Positions 17,259 to 26,499 of a stretch of 64,000 bases of DNA are shown here, piece by piece. Under the pieces are notes generated by a model. The model had not been told where the DNA came from and ran no database searches. It saw nothing but the letters and a program-made list of their open reading frames with translations. Made by a program: the position numbers and the translations under genes. Where the stretch lies: the NCBI RefSeq assembly GCF_030817655.1, contig NZ_JAUSZM010000003.1:3658001-3722000 (forward strand), read 5' to 3'. Numbering within the stretch: position 1 is the stretch's first letter; each line of letters opens with the position of its first letter. This stretch comes from Streptomyces sp. V4I2. Lineage in GTDB: Bacteria > Actinomycetota > Actinomycetes > Streptomycetales > Streptomycetaceae.

Positions 17259-20200
17259 TCACCGTTTCCTTTCCGCTGGCGCGCCGGGCAATCCGGCCAG
17301 GCGGCCGAGAGGCGGCGCGAGGACGAGACGCTCCGCCTCCTCGGCGTTGACCGGCTTGGCGAAGAGATATCCCTGGCCGAGTCGGCAGCCCATGGAGATC
17401 AGCAACTCCTGCTGCCTCACGTCCTCCACTCCTTCGGCGATCACCGTGAGGCCGAGTGTGTCGGCAAGATGCGTGATGCCCTCGACCAGGGCGTACTGCT
17501 CAGTGGAGTGCCCGAGTTGGTCGATGAACGACTTGTCGATCTTGAGTATGGAGATCGGGAACTCGCGCAAATAGCTCAGCGACGAGTAGCCCGTGCCGAA
17601 GTCGTCAATCGCGAAGCGGATCCCGAGGTCGGTGAGCGAACTCATCTCGGCCAGGATGCGCTCGTCGTTGTACATCAGCACACTCTCGGTCAGTTCCAGT
17701 ACGAGAGACGACGGTTCGATGCCGGAGAGTTGCAGTGCGCGCCGGACCACGTTGTGGAACTCGTCGTCCCGGAACTGACGTGGCGACACGTTCACGCTGA
17801 CGTAAGGTGCGTCGAGGTCGGCCGACCCGTGGCGCAGCACGGAGTCCTCCCACCGGACAGCCTCGGCCGCGGCCTGATCAAGCACCCAGGCGCCGAGCGG
17901 GACGATCTGCCCGCTCTCCTCGGCCAGCCTGATGAACTGCTCCGGCATCACCATGCCGCGCGTGGAGTGGGGCCAGCGAACGAGCGCCTCGAAGCCGGCG
18001 ATCCGCCCACTCGTCAGCTCCACGATGGGCTGGTAAAGCACCATGAAGGACGTCTCGATCGGCGAACTGTCCAGGCCCGCCTGCAACTTGGCACGCTCGG
18101 CCATGCCGCTCTGCAGCTCCGGGTGGTAGCGGCGCCACTGGCGCTTGCCCGCCGTCTTCGCCGCGTACAGCGCGAGATCGGCGTGTGACATCAGTTCGAC
18201 CGAGTCGATGCTGTCCTCCGTCGTCGCGACGCCGACACTGGCGTACGTGCTCACCGGCCCCACACTGAGCCGGAACGGCTCGGCGAACACGGTCATCACG
18301 TGTTCGGTGAACCTTTCCACGCCCGCCGGCGTGACGGAGCCCTCCACCAGCAGTGCGAACTCGTCGCCGCCGACGCGCGCGGCCGTGTCGGAGGCACGGA
18401 CGGTGGTCTGCAGCCGGAGTGACAGCGCGACCAGGAGTTCGTCGCCCACACCGTGGCCGTGTATGTCGTTGATGACCTTGAAGTCGTCCACGTCGACGAA
18501 GAGCACGCCGACCACCGTGCCCTCGCGCTGTGCCTGCACCAGGGCGTGGTTGATCCGCTCCTGGAAGAGCACGCGGTTGGCCAGGCCGGTGAGCGAGTCA
18601 TGGAACGCCTGGTGGGTGAGTTCGCGTTCGAGCTTGCGCTGCTCGGTCACGTCCCGCAGGGTGAGCACCACCCCACCGACGGTGGCCTCCTCGCGCAGGT
18701 CGCTCCACCTCACCTCGACCTCGATGGTCGCCCGGTCGGTGCGGACCATGCGCCAGTGCTCGCGCCTGGTCTGATACTCGCGGTTCCGTATCCGGCCCAG
18801 CGTCTCGACCACCGCGCGGCTGTCCTGCGGTGGCACCAGATCGACGAGCAGGGTGCCCTCCAGGTCCGGAACGCCGAGCACCTGGTCGGCGGAGGGGCTG
18901 GCGTAACGGACCCGGTCGTCGTCGTCGAGGATCAGGATGACGTCGGAGGCGTTCTGCACCAGCGTGCGGAAGTACATCTCGCTGTTGCGCTGGTTGACTT
19001 CCTCCGCGAGGTCGACCCTCGCCACGGCAAGTGCCGTCTGCGCGGCGAGAGTCGCCAGCGTGTCGCGGAACACGAGCAGGTCGTGCTCGTCCCCGGCCAC
19101 GATCAGTGCCCCGATCAGCGGATCGCCAGAGGGGTGATCCTGCGAGGTGAGCGGGCAGACCAGCGCGTGGCCGGCGCGGGTCGGCTCCTCGTCCGGGCCC
19201 GTGAGGCGGGCGGCGAGATCGGGCGCCGTACCGTCGAGGGCCACCAGGCAGTTCTCGCCGGACGCGATCAGTTCCCTTACGGCTGCGGTCGCCGGCGCGG
19301 ACAGCGGCCCGCGTACGCCGCCGTGCGCCCCGTTCACCCAGAGCGTGTTGTCCGGCACGGTGAGCAGCGCGCAACGCGGCGGGCCGTGCGACACCAGCTC
19401 CGTCACCGCGGAGTGGACGGCTGCGGCCACATCCCGCAGATCGCCCGCTCCGCCCAGCGACGACACCGCGTTGCGCAGCACCTTCTCCCGGCCGACCGCC
19501 CGCTGGTGGGTCGCCACCACACCCGCCAGGCGGTAGAGCACAAGGAGGAAGAGCACCGCGGAGAACACCCCGATGACGCCGCCGTTGGACTCAACGCCGC
19601 GCACCGCCTCAGTCAGAAGGATGGCCGGCGCGATCAGCGACGCCAGGGTGAGCAGGCTCAGCCGGCCCGTGCCGGTCTCGGCGCGCCATACCAACGGCTG
19701 GGTCAGCGACCGCATGGACGGATCGAGCGCGGCGGCCGCCCAGGCGCCGTACAGGACGGCCCAGCCGAGTTCGACCGCGCTACCCGTGCGCCACGTCCCG
19801 TTCAGCTGGATCAGGCCGTAAAGCACGTCGGCGGTGAGCAGGCCGAGGGTGCCCGCGGTGAGCAGCATGAGCGAGCGGCTCTTGCCGCCACGGCCGACGA
19901 GCAGGCGCAGCAGCATCGCCAGGACGAGTATGTCGCCGAGCGGATAGGCGATGGCGAACGCCTTCTGCACCCAGGCGAGACCCTCGAGGCGGGCGTACGG
20001 ATCGATGAGGAAGAGCCACGACAGCAGCGCCAGGCCGACTGTCAGCGTCAGCGCGTCGACGAGGCTCGCGCGGTCGCGCCAACTCGTGCGCCAGTGCATG
20101 AATCCCAGCAGCCCTGCCGCATAGAGCGGATATGCCGCGAGATAGAAGCCGTCGGCGATCGATGGGAACGGGATCTCCTCCTCGAGCAACTCGATGAGGA

Positions 20201-20438
20201 TGATCTGGGTGGCCTGGCCCGCGGCGAAGGCGAAGTTTCCCGCGGCGAGCAACAGCCAGGGGAGTCGATGAGCGGGGCGGTTGAGAAGGATACCCAGAAC
20301 AATACCGCTGACGCCGGTCACTCCAATGGCGACGAAGATCAGCCGCTGTTCCGGGAATATGTAGTAGAACGCGGTCAGCACGACGATGCATGCGCTGACA
20401 GCAGCCATCGCGGCCTGGCTTCGCAATTGCGCGTTCAT
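17259..20438 (-). CDS. Membrane PAS-GGDEF-EAL protein (cyclic di-GMP turnover)
   Basis: A 1059-residue protein. About eight hydrophobic helices occupy residues 10-300, followed by a GAF-like region, a PAS domain (residues about 525-640), a GGDEF domain and an EAL domain. The cyclase signature RVGGDEFALL is intact, with an RASD inhibitory-site motif five residues before it. The EAL domain keeps GFEALVRWPH, LELTESVLMYNDE, the DDFGTGYSSLSYL segment and AEGVED, so both synthesis and hydrolysis of cyclic di-GMP are possible. The start at 20438 has AGGAGG 9 nt upstream; longer starts run into repeats. It is the first gene before the synthetase and aat genes (70-nt gap), which could tie their expression to development. 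Confidence 0.9.
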   Translation of the reverse strand: MNAQLRSQAAMAAVSACIVVLTAFYYIFPEQRLIFVAIGVTGVSGIVLGILLNRPAHRLPWLLLAAGNFAFAAGQATQIILIELLEEEIPFPSIADGFYLAAYPLYAAGLLGFMHWRTSWRDRASLVDALTLTVGLALLSWLFLIDPYARLEGLAWVQKAFAIAYPLGDILVLAMLLRLLVGRGGKSRSLMLLTAGTLGLLTADVLYGLIQLNGTWRTGSAVELGWAVLYGAWAAAALDPSMRSLTQPLVWRAETGTGRLSLLTLASLIAPAILLTEAVRGVESNGGVIGVFSAVLFLLVLYRLAGVVATHQRAVGREKVLRNAVSSLGGAGDLRDVAAAVHSAVTELVSHGPPRCALLTVPDNTLWVNGAHGGVRGPLSAPATAAVRELIASGENCLVALDGTAPDLAARLTGPDEEPTRAGHALVCPLTSQDHPSGDPLIGALIVAGDEHDLLVFRDTLATLAAQTALAVARVDLAEEVNQRNSEMYFRTLVQNASDVILILDDDDRVRYASPSADQVLGVPDLEGTLLVDLVPPQDSRAVVETLGRIRNREYQTRREHWRMVRTDRATIEVEVRWSDLREEATVGGVVLTLRDVTEQRKLERELTHQAFHDSLTGLANRVLFQERINHALVQAQREGTVVGVLFVDVDDFKVINDIHGHGVGDELLVALSLRLQTTVRASDTAARVGGDEFALLVEGSVTPAGVERFTEHVMTVFAEPFRLSVGPVSTYASVGVATTEDSIDSVELMSHADLALYAAKTAGKRQWRRYHPELQSGMAERAKLQAGLDSSPIETSFMVLYQPIVELTSGRIAGFEALVRWPHSTRGMVMPEQFIRLAEESGQIVPLGAWVLDQAAAEAVRWEDSVLRHGSADLDAPYVSVNVSPRQFRDDEFHNVVRRALQLSGIEPSSLVLELTESVLMYNDERILAEMSSLTDLGIRFAIDDFGTGYSSLSYLREFPISILKIDKSFIDQLGHSTEQYALVEGITHLADTLGLTVIAEGVEDVRQQELLISMGCRLGQGYLFAKPVNAEEAERLVLAPPLGRLAGLPGAPAERKR

Positions 20439-20591
20439 CCCAACTAACCTCCTGGGAGGGCCACTTGTCGGGTGGAGCGAGCTGGGCGAACGGCACCGAG
20501 CGGCGGAGAAACCCGTAGGATCGGGCTGACAAAGGAGAATTCTCCGGGGCCCGAGACTCGGTCCCGGTAACCTGTGAACACGATCGCCGCC

Positions 20592-20650
20592 ATACGCGGT
20601 CGCGGTCGATACGCGGTCGCCGGTATACACGGTGGCCGGTATGCGGGCTC
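20592..20650. repeat. Tandem 16-17-bp repeats in the divergent promoter region
   Basis: Units atacgcggtcgcggtcg, atacgcggtcgccggt, atacacggtggccggt and a partial atgcggg follow each other in the 400-bp gap between the GGDEF-EAL gene and the MFS gene (20439-20837). No gene is seen in this gap. The repeats lie about 155-210 bp upstream of the GGDEF-EAL start and could be binding sites; the protein is unknown. Confidence 0.6.
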
Positions 20651-20837
20651 CTTCTCGCCGAGACATCGACGTGTCTTCATCAAGCTAACTCGGCCCACCG
20701 TTTCCTGCATGTGCAGGGCGAGATAGCGCGTCGCGTCGCGACATACCGCGCCATGCGTGAAAATGGGCACAAGGAGGACGCAGTAACCGGACCGGATCCG
20801 CCCAGCGACGATCGGCTCCCGACGGAGCGTGGAGTCC

Positions 20838-22028
20838 ATGCTCTCCGATTACCGCCGGATCTTCTCTCCTGCAGGCAGTCTGCTCTTCTCCACCGCGGGC
20901 TTCGTTTCACGCCTTCCGCAGTCGATGATCGGCGTCGGCATCGTCATCATGCTGTCGCAGCTCGGCGGTGCGTACTGGCTCGCCGGCTCGGTCTCCGCCA
21001 CGCAGGCGCTCGCCACCGCGGTGATCGGACCGCAGATCTCCCAGCTGGTCGACCGTCATGGCCAGCGCCGGGTCGTCCTCCCGGCGACAGCCGTGACGGT
21101 CGCCGCCATCTGTGCGCTGCTGCTGTGTGCCCGGTACGCCGCCCCAGACTGGACGCTGTACGTCGCGGCGGCGGCAGCGGGCTGCATGCCCAGTATGGGC
21201 GCGCTCGTCAGGTCCCGCTGGGCGGAGATCCACCGGGAGTCACCGCAGCTGCTGCACACCGCGTACTCGCTGGAGTCGGTGCTCGACGAGGTGGTCTACA
21301 TCATCGGCCCGATCCTGGCGATCACGCTGTCGACCAGGGTCAGCGCCGAGACCGGACCGCTGACGGCCGCGGTCCTGCTCGCCGTCGGCGTCCCGCTGTT
21401 CGCGGCCCAGCGGCGTACGGAACCGCCGGTGCGTCCCGGGCCGCAACACGCCGGGGGCAGCGCGCTACATGTCCCGGGGCTCGGCCTGTTGGCGCTGACG
21501 GCGACGTCAGTGGGCGCGTCCTACGGTTCGGTGGAGGTCGTGACGGTGGCGTTCGCCGACGCACACCACCACAAGGCGCTCTCCGGCCTGCTGCTGGGCG
21601 TGTACGCGCTCGGCTCGGGCCTGGCGGGAGCGGTCTTCGGCGCGATCAGGCCGCGGGGGGCGATCACGCGGCGGTTGCTGGTCAGCGTCTGGGCGATGGC
21701 GATGGCGATGGCACCTCTGTTGTTCGCGCCGAGTCTCGCGGCACTGGCGGGGATGCTCTTTGTGGCGGGCATGGCCATCGCGCCGATCCTGATCACCACG
21801 ATGGGGCTGGTGGGCTGCCTGGCGTCGGCCTCTCAACTCACCGAGAGCATCACCTGGATCGTCTCAGGTCTCTCCGTCGGGGTGGCGCTGGGCTATGCCA
21901 TGTCCGGGTGGGTGGTCGACGCGGCCGGGGCCGCGGCAGGCTACCGGGTGTCGTGCGCGACGGCTCTGCTCGCCGCCTCGACGGTCTCCCTCGCCCTGCC
22001 ACGGTTGATCCGCGCCGGCGCGCAGTGA
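20838..22028 (+). CDS. MFS transporter, 12-helix
   Basis: A 396-residue major facilitator. Motif A after helix 2 reads QLVDRHGQRRVVLP, and a long polar loop (RRTEPPVRPGPQHAGG) separates the two six-helix halves. It is divergent from the GGDEF-EAL, synthetase and aat operon, where it is well placed to export the product. The ATG at 20838 has GGAG close by; a GTG at 20829 in frame is the alternative. Substrate class cannot be read from sequence. Confidence 0.85.
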   Translation: MLSDYRRIFSPAGSLLFSTAGFVSRLPQSMIGVGIVIMLSQLGGAYWLAGSVSATQALATAVIGPQISQLVDRHGQRRVVLPATAVTVAAICALLLCARYAAPDWTLYVAAAAAGCMPSMGALVRSRWAEIHRESPQLLHTAYSLESVLDEVVYIIGPILAITLSTRVSAETGPLTAAVLLAVGVPLFAAQRRTEPPVRPGPQHAGGSALHVPGLGLLALTATSVGASYGSVEVVTVAFADAHHHKALSGLLLGVYALGSGLAGAVFGAIRPRGAITRRLLVSVWAMAMAMAPLLFAPSLAALAGMLFVAGMAIAPILITTMGLVGCLASASQLTESITWIVSGLSVGVALGYAMSGWVVDAAGAAAGYRVSCATALLAASTVSLALPRLIRAGAQ

Positions 22029-22585
22029 GCGCGGCCAGGCCCCGCCGTGCCGGCGCTCCATCCGGACCGTTTTCAGTACGGGCAGTTTCCAGCGCAACGC
22101 ACGCATCGGCCGGCCGTGCCTGCTCGTGCGGCGACGATCACGCCTCAGAGGCCGACAGCGCCGGGGGTGCGGCGCCGCCGGTGGCATGCCCCCTCCACAC
22201 GCCCGTGCCCCACCCTCCCAGACAGAGCGCCGGAACCTGCGCAGGCCCCTTTGCGTCCTGCCGGCGTCCCGAATTCCGAGCTCGCCCGTCGGGCGGGCCG
22301 CTGGCACGAGACGTCGATCGAATCAGCCGCCCAGGTCAGCTTAAGAGCCAACTACCGCCTACCGAACCAGCCGGCGTACCGTCGAGACCCATGTCTCCCG
22401 CGCCTTCCGCAGGACCGGGGTCTCCTCGCGTACCGCCCTGGCCGCGCTGATGGCCCGCCCGCCGCACCGGGAGCCGTTTGGGGGACGCCCGCGCGGAGCA
22501 GGACTGAGCCTGGCCCGGGCGCCCCCTCGGCGGTGATCGGTGAGCCTCTGCGAACCGGCCACCGCGGTCTCGGCCGGGAAGCGGC
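22029..22585. repeat. Gene-free stretch with dispersed repeat and an orphan left-arm pair
   Basis: No gene is seen. It holds a copy of the dispersed motif (ccgttttcagtacgggcag at about 22066) and the 11-bp direct pair gcgtcctgccg / gcgtcccgaat at 22253-22274. That pair is nearly identical to the one left of the tRNA fragment at 6029. No tRNA fragment follows, so an element end may have been lost here. Confidence 0.55.
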
Positions 22586-23443
22586 CTACTTGACGTCGAC
22601 GAAGTCGCCGGTCGCCTTCGCGGTGCCGGTCGTGGTGGTGCCGGCGAAGACGAAGCGGTAGTAGCCGTCGGAGCCGGCCTTGGTGGTGGTGCTCAGGGTG
22701 CCGGTGCTGCTGGTCTTGACCGTCTTGAGGGTGGTGTAGGTGCTGCTGCCCTTCTTGCGGAACTGCAACTGCACCGGCTGGGTCGCGTATCCCGCGTACT
22801 TGCCCGTGGTCCAGTTCGCGCGGCTCAGCTTGCCGGTGACCGTGATGGTCTTGCCCTTCTTCACCGGCTCCGGGGAGGCGTTGGCGGTCAGCTTGGCTGC
22901 GCGCTTGATCTTGGTTCTGGTGACGTCGTCGTCGTAACTGGCGTTCGCGTAGAGGTCGTAGGCGCCCAGGAAGAGTTTCCAGGTCCCCGCGGTGCCGTTG
23001 CCGTCCTTGAAGGCGACCGCGGGGTCGATGGTGAAGACCGTCTTGCAGCTGTAGCTGTAGCCGTTCTGGACCGGCGTCTCCGTGCAGGTGGGGTATTCGT
23101 CCGACTCCAGGCCGCCGGTGATGGTGTCCGTGCTCGAACTGTCGGTGCCCTGCCACAGGAACGCCTGGGTGATGGCTACGCCTTCCACGTCGAAGGCGGT
23201 GAACGTGACGGGAACAGCCTTCTTGCCGGTGACGCCGAGAACGATGTCCTTGCCGGCGTTGACGACCCCGTCCGTGAAGGTGGTGCCACCCAGCGCGTCC
23301 TTCGGCCGGACGCTCTGCGAGGCGAAGCCCAGGAGATCCGTCGCCGCCCCGGGATGCTCCGCCGCCTGGGCGACACCCGGAACAACGAGCGCCGAGAGTA
23401 CGACGGCGCCGGAAAGGACGGTGGCAGCAGCGCGTATGCGCAT
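22586..23443 (-). CDS. Secreted Streptomyces protein, DUF5707-like
   Basis: A 285-residue exported protein. The first 29 residues form a Sec signal peptide (MRIRAA, hydrophobic core, PGVAQA before the cut). The C-terminal half (ASPEPVKKGKTITVTGKLSR, then KYAGYATQPVQLQFRKKGSS, TYTTLKTVK, ending SATGDFVDVK-like) is an Ig-like beta domain that I remember from secreted Streptomyces proteins annotated DUF5707. Function unknown. The ATG at 23443 has weak AGGG-type pairing upstream. It lies 110 bp downstream of a lipoprotein gene on the same strand, so all three genes from 24845 down could be co-transcribed. Confidence 0.8.
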   Translation of the reverse strand: MRIRAAATVLSGAVVLSALVVPGVAQAAEHPGAATDLLGFASQSVRPKDALGGTTFTDGVVNAGKDIVLGVTGKKAVPVTFTAFDVEGVAITQAFLWQGTDSSSTDTITGGLESDEYPTCTETPVQNGYSYSCKTVFTIDPAVAFKDGNGTAGTWKLFLGAYDLYANASYDDDVTRTKIKRAAKLTANASPEPVKKGKTITVTGKLSRANWTTGKYAGYATQPVQLQFRKKGSSTYTTLKTVKTSSTGTLSTTTKAGSDGYYRFVFAGTTTTGTAKATGDFVDVK

Positions 23444-23553
23444 GTGATTCCCCAAGGTGAGGTCGGGTGGCCCTGCCGAACTGTCCTCGTGGCAGGGCCT
23501 GTTGATGTGGTGGTGAAGAGGCCGGTGCGCGCCCGGCTCCCCGCGGAAGAGGT

Positions 23554-24447
23554 TCAGGGCGTGGGAGAGCGCAGGACGTCGTCGATGTCGTAGCTTTTGT
23601 CGGGCGTCGGGTAGAGGTCCGTCGGGTACAGGTCTGTCGGGTAGAGGTCCGTCGGCTGGGAGCCCGGTGTGGGTACATCGGCCGGGTCGGCGGTGGGCTT
23701 GCCGTCCGGGCTGCACACCTGCGGTGCCGAGGGCTCGGACAGTTCGTAGTCGGCGACCCGCTGCGACCGGAAGTCCACCGGGGCGCGATCCCAGGCGGCC
23801 TCGCCGCCGCCGCCGACCTCGACCTCCTCGGGCAGTTCCTTGCTCGTCAGCGGCTTGCCCAGGGTGATCGAGAGGAGGGCGCCCTCGCAGGGACTGCGGT
23901 CCGTCGCGTAGAGGGACGTAGGCAGGGCGATCTTCCGCTCGACGCTCGCGTCCGCATGGAGTTCGACGCGTTTCACCCGGCGGATGTCGAAGTAATAGGC
24001 GGGTCGTGTCCCGTCCGAGAGGCGCTCCCCGTCGGCGCCGTTCGCGACTCCGTACACCAGCTTCCAGAACTCGACCTGCACGGTGATCTTCCGGCACAGC
24101 GGTCCGTTGTACCCCGGCAGGCTGACAACCTTCACCTCGTCGCCCCCGTAGTTCTCCTTGGGCGTGTTGACGACGAGCCGAACCCAGTCCCTTGATTCCT
24201 CGACCGTCCACCCCTTGTTGTCGTGGCAACCGGACGCCCCGGTCGGATACGGGGGAGTGAGAGACGGGGTCGGCGAAGGGCTCGGCGACTCGGACACCCC
24301 CGTCGCGCTCTCGGACGGATCCCCGGAACGGGAGGTGCCGTGGGCGCTCGAACAACCCCCGGTGAACAGGACGGCCACGGCGAGGGCCGCGACGGCAGGC
24401 ACGACGGAGTCTTTCCGCCCGGGTATACGCCTCGGTACGCACCTCAT
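23554..24447 (-). CDS. Proline/serine-rich putative lipoprotein
   Basis: A 297-residue protein with an N-terminal hydrophobic segment ending LFTGGCSS, a probable lipobox with the lipidated Cys. A Ser/Pro/Thr linker (SESPSPSPTPSLTPPYPTG) leads to a globular domain of about 190 residues that I do not recognise. The C-terminal tail carries PTDLYPTDLYPTDLYPT, encoded by a 15-bp tandem repeat at about 23607-23655. Its ATG overlaps the stop of the upstream membrane-protein gene (ATGA), so the two are translationally coupled. Likely attached to the outer face of the membrane. Confidence 0.75.
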   Translation of the reverse strand: MRCVPRRIPGRKDSVVPAVAALAVAVLFTGGCSSAHGTSRSGDPSESATGVSESPSPSPTPSLTPPYPTGASGCHDNKGWTVEESRDWVRLVVNTPKENYGGDEVKVVSLPGYNGPLCRKITVQVEFWKLVYGVANGADGERLSDGTRPAYYFDIRRVKRVELHADASVERKIALPTSLYATDRSPCEGALLSITLGKPLTSKELPEEVEVGGGGEAAWDRAPVDFRSQRVADYELSEPSAPQVCSPDGKPTADPADVPTPGSQPTDLYPTDLYPTDLYPTPDKSYDIDDVLRSPTP

Positions 24448-24845
24448 CGGTCGAACCAGTTCCTGGCTTCCATGGTGCTGAAGCCCCGCAGGACGACGAG
24501 GGCGAAGGCGATGCCCAGGAGAACCGAGACGCCGCCCTGGAGCAGGCCCACCACACCGCTCAGCAGGCTCAGCGCCTCGATGACGATGACCGTGACACGT
24601 ATCCAGTTCGACCGCTTGCCCGCGAAAACGCCGCATAGCAGAAGCGCCCCGGCGATCAGCAGCGACAGCACCGCCAGGAACCGGAGCAGCCCGGCCCCTT
24701 CGTCCTGACCGTGGTCCGCCGCGTCGTTGACCAAGGCCAGCAACAGGAATCCCGCCGCCAGGTTCAGCACGGCCTGGACCCAAACCCCCACCAACGCCAG
24801 CCTGACACTCTTCGGCATCTGCGCTTTCACGCTCAGTGTCGTCAT
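24444..24845 (-). CDS. Small four-helix membrane protein
   Basis: A 133-residue protein with four hydrophobic helices (ALVGVWVQAVLNLAAGFLLL; LAVLSLLIAGALLLCGVFAG; VTVIVIEALSLLSGVVGLL; VSVLLGIAFALVVL). The N-terminal MPKSVRLA sequence before helix 1 is common in uncharacterised Streptomyces membrane proteins. I start at the ATG at 24845; an ATG at 24818 is possible. The gene is coupled to the lipoprotein gene by a 4-base overlap, suggesting that the two proteins act together in the envelope. Confidence 0.75.
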   Translation of the reverse strand: MTTLSVKAQMPKSVRLALVGVWVQAVLNLAAGFLLLALVNDAADHGQDEGAGLLRFLAVLSLLIAGALLLCGVFAGKRSNWIRVTVIVIEALSLLSGVVGLLQGGVSVLLGIAFALVVLRGFSTMEARNWFDR

Positions 24846-25197
24846 GAACACAAGAAAACGGCACACGTGTCAGGCACACGTCGGTAGGAGTACGTATTAC
24901 ATGTACGTATGTGCCATCGCCGCCTGGCCGCCGCGATCTCGACCGCCCTCGCTTCAGCGCGCGGAAACACTCTGTCTGCTCTCGGCGACGAGGTCCACTG
25001 GCGAGACCAGGATGCGAGCGCCGGGCCAACCCCGCCGACCGCACGGTCGACGCGCCCTGGACGCGGCCAGGCGCCGGCATGCCCGCCCGGTACTCGACTG
25101 CCGCGTCGGGGACAGCAGCCCTTGCGGTGCAACCTGCCGCTGGAACAACACGAACCAGCCTGGAGACACCGTCGCCTTGGCCACGGCTACGCCGTCC

Positions 25198-25610
25198 CGG
25201 CCCCTGTACGGCCCCTGGTTTTTTCATCGACCTCAGGGCAGCCGCCCGGACCCCGAGCGACAGCCTCGATCATCTACTCAGCCGCGGGTCAGACGGGTTG
25301 GATCGCCCCCGAGCACCGCCGCACCGCCGCACCGCCAACCCGCGAGCAGCGGATTCAGTCCGTCCAGGCAAAGCTGACGCTCCGGCACCCAAAAAAGAAC
25401 GTTTCCGCAGGTCAGAAGCCTGCACAGGTGGGGCGGGTGGGACTCGAACCCACGGCCGACGGATTATGAGTCCTTTGAGGATCTTGGCGGCCCTTGCCGA
25501 TCTACGCTCATCCTTGACGTTTTCGCAGGTCAGATGAGGTTATCCGTGTTGGCGCCAGTCAGTCCTTGTCAGTCCGTTCCTATCCTTGCGGCCTCAACTC
25601 GGCCTCAATG
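25198..25610. other. Attachment-site-like module 2 (around tRNA fragment at 25427)
   Basis: Left distal pair cggcccctgta / cggcccctggt (25198-25219), proximal gtttccgcaggtca (25401-25414), tRNA fragment (25427-25473), proximal gttttcgcaggtca (25519-25532), right distal pair cggcctcaact / cggcctcaatg (25589-25610). The left pair is of a different sequence type from the right pair, as expected where two different elements meet at one shared site. A stem-loop follows (gaggct 25709 pairing with agcctc 25737). No gene is seen between 24846 and 25997, and an AT-rich inverted repeat tacgta-n7-tacgta lies near 24893-24911. Confidence 0.75.
25427..25473 (-). repeat. 3' fragment of the CAT-anticodon tRNA gene (copy 2)
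   Basis: Forty-seven bases identical to the 3' part of the tRNA gene at 48718-48791 including its CC end, stopping at the anticodon loop. Same orientation as the intact gene. Confidence 0.92.
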
Positions 25611-25997
25611 AGTCCCGACAGGATCGCGCTGAAGACATAGAGGACGTTCGCGCCAGCTCAAAGACGGGATTCGAACTCACCCGCAGCGGAATGTCCTTCC
25701 AACGCGCAGAGGCTGCGTCCCCGAGTACCGGGGCAGAGCCTCGCGGCCGGTGTCGCCGGCCAAGACGTCTGCATCGGCCTTGAGCACCGACGCAGGGTGG
25801 GGTGGTTGCCCTTGCGGGCGGTGCGTCAGCAGCCCATTCCGCGATTGCGGCCACGGACTTCGCCCCGGCCAGTGCCGGGCCAGGACAAAGGCGAGCTGGT
25901 GGTGGCGACCTGGACAGGCAGGTCTTACACCCCGTATGAGCCTCACCCCTGCCCCGAAGCCGCATTAATCCAGACACAGCGCCCGAACCATGCCACC

Positions 25998-26483
25998 CTA
26001 CGGCTGAGACTGCTCAGGCATGGGAGACGGAGAGTGCGCTCGTTCCCTTTCGTCAGCGCGGGCGCGGATCCCTTCATCCGAACAGTAGCCGCTTCCGTCT
26101 CGCTTCAGACAGAGCAGCCCGAGCAGTCGACCGGAATCGTCGACCACCGCCAACCGACGTCGCGCCTCGAATATCATCACTGTTGTAGCAGCCTCAAGTG
26201 GGTACGACGCCTGCACCGTTCTGCCGACAAGAGTCCCGAACCCCGTGACGGCCGCGGAATTCGAAGCGGTTTCGGGGATATCCGGTCGCTCGATCGTCGT
26301 TATGAGCCGTCCGTCCAGGTCGACGACCAGGGCCATGTGGAGGTGGTCGTCGCTGAAAAGAGCTCGGAGGTCGTCCACCCTGGAGAGCGGTCCCAGGGTC
26401 TTGGGACAGGTGACCATTACATCTGCAACGCGATTCCGTACAGCGGCTTCACTGCTCATGGATCTGCCCGGGACACTGCTCAT
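25998..26483 (-). CDS. CBS-domain protein
   Basis: A 161-residue protein with a CBS pair: first repeat VADVMVTCPKTLGPLSRVDD with MALVVDLDGRLITTIERPDI, second with VGRTVQASYPLEAATTVM and RRRLAVVDDSGRLLGLLCL. CBS pairs bind adenosine nucleotides and tune partner proteins. The start at 26483 has AAAGG 8 nt upstream; an ATG at 26459 is the alternative. It lies downstream of moaD on the same strand and next to a molybdenum-enzyme gene set. A role in sensing energy state for that set is a guess from position. Confidence 0.85.
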   Translation of the reverse strand: MSSVPGRSMSSEAAVRNRVADVMVTCPKTLGPLSRVDDLRALFSDDHLHMALVVDLDGRLITTIERPDIPETASNSAAVTGFGTLVGRTVQASYPLEAATTVMIFEARRRLAVVDDSGRLLGLLCLKRDGSGYCSDEGIRARADERERAHSPSPMPEQSQP

Positions 26484-26499
26484 TACGGGTACCTTTCTT

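Noticed and set aside
18453..20447. A plus-strand open frame of 664 codons inside the GGDEF-EAL gene
   Set aside because: The minus strand holds intact PAS, GGDEF and EAL motifs; the antisense frame has none.
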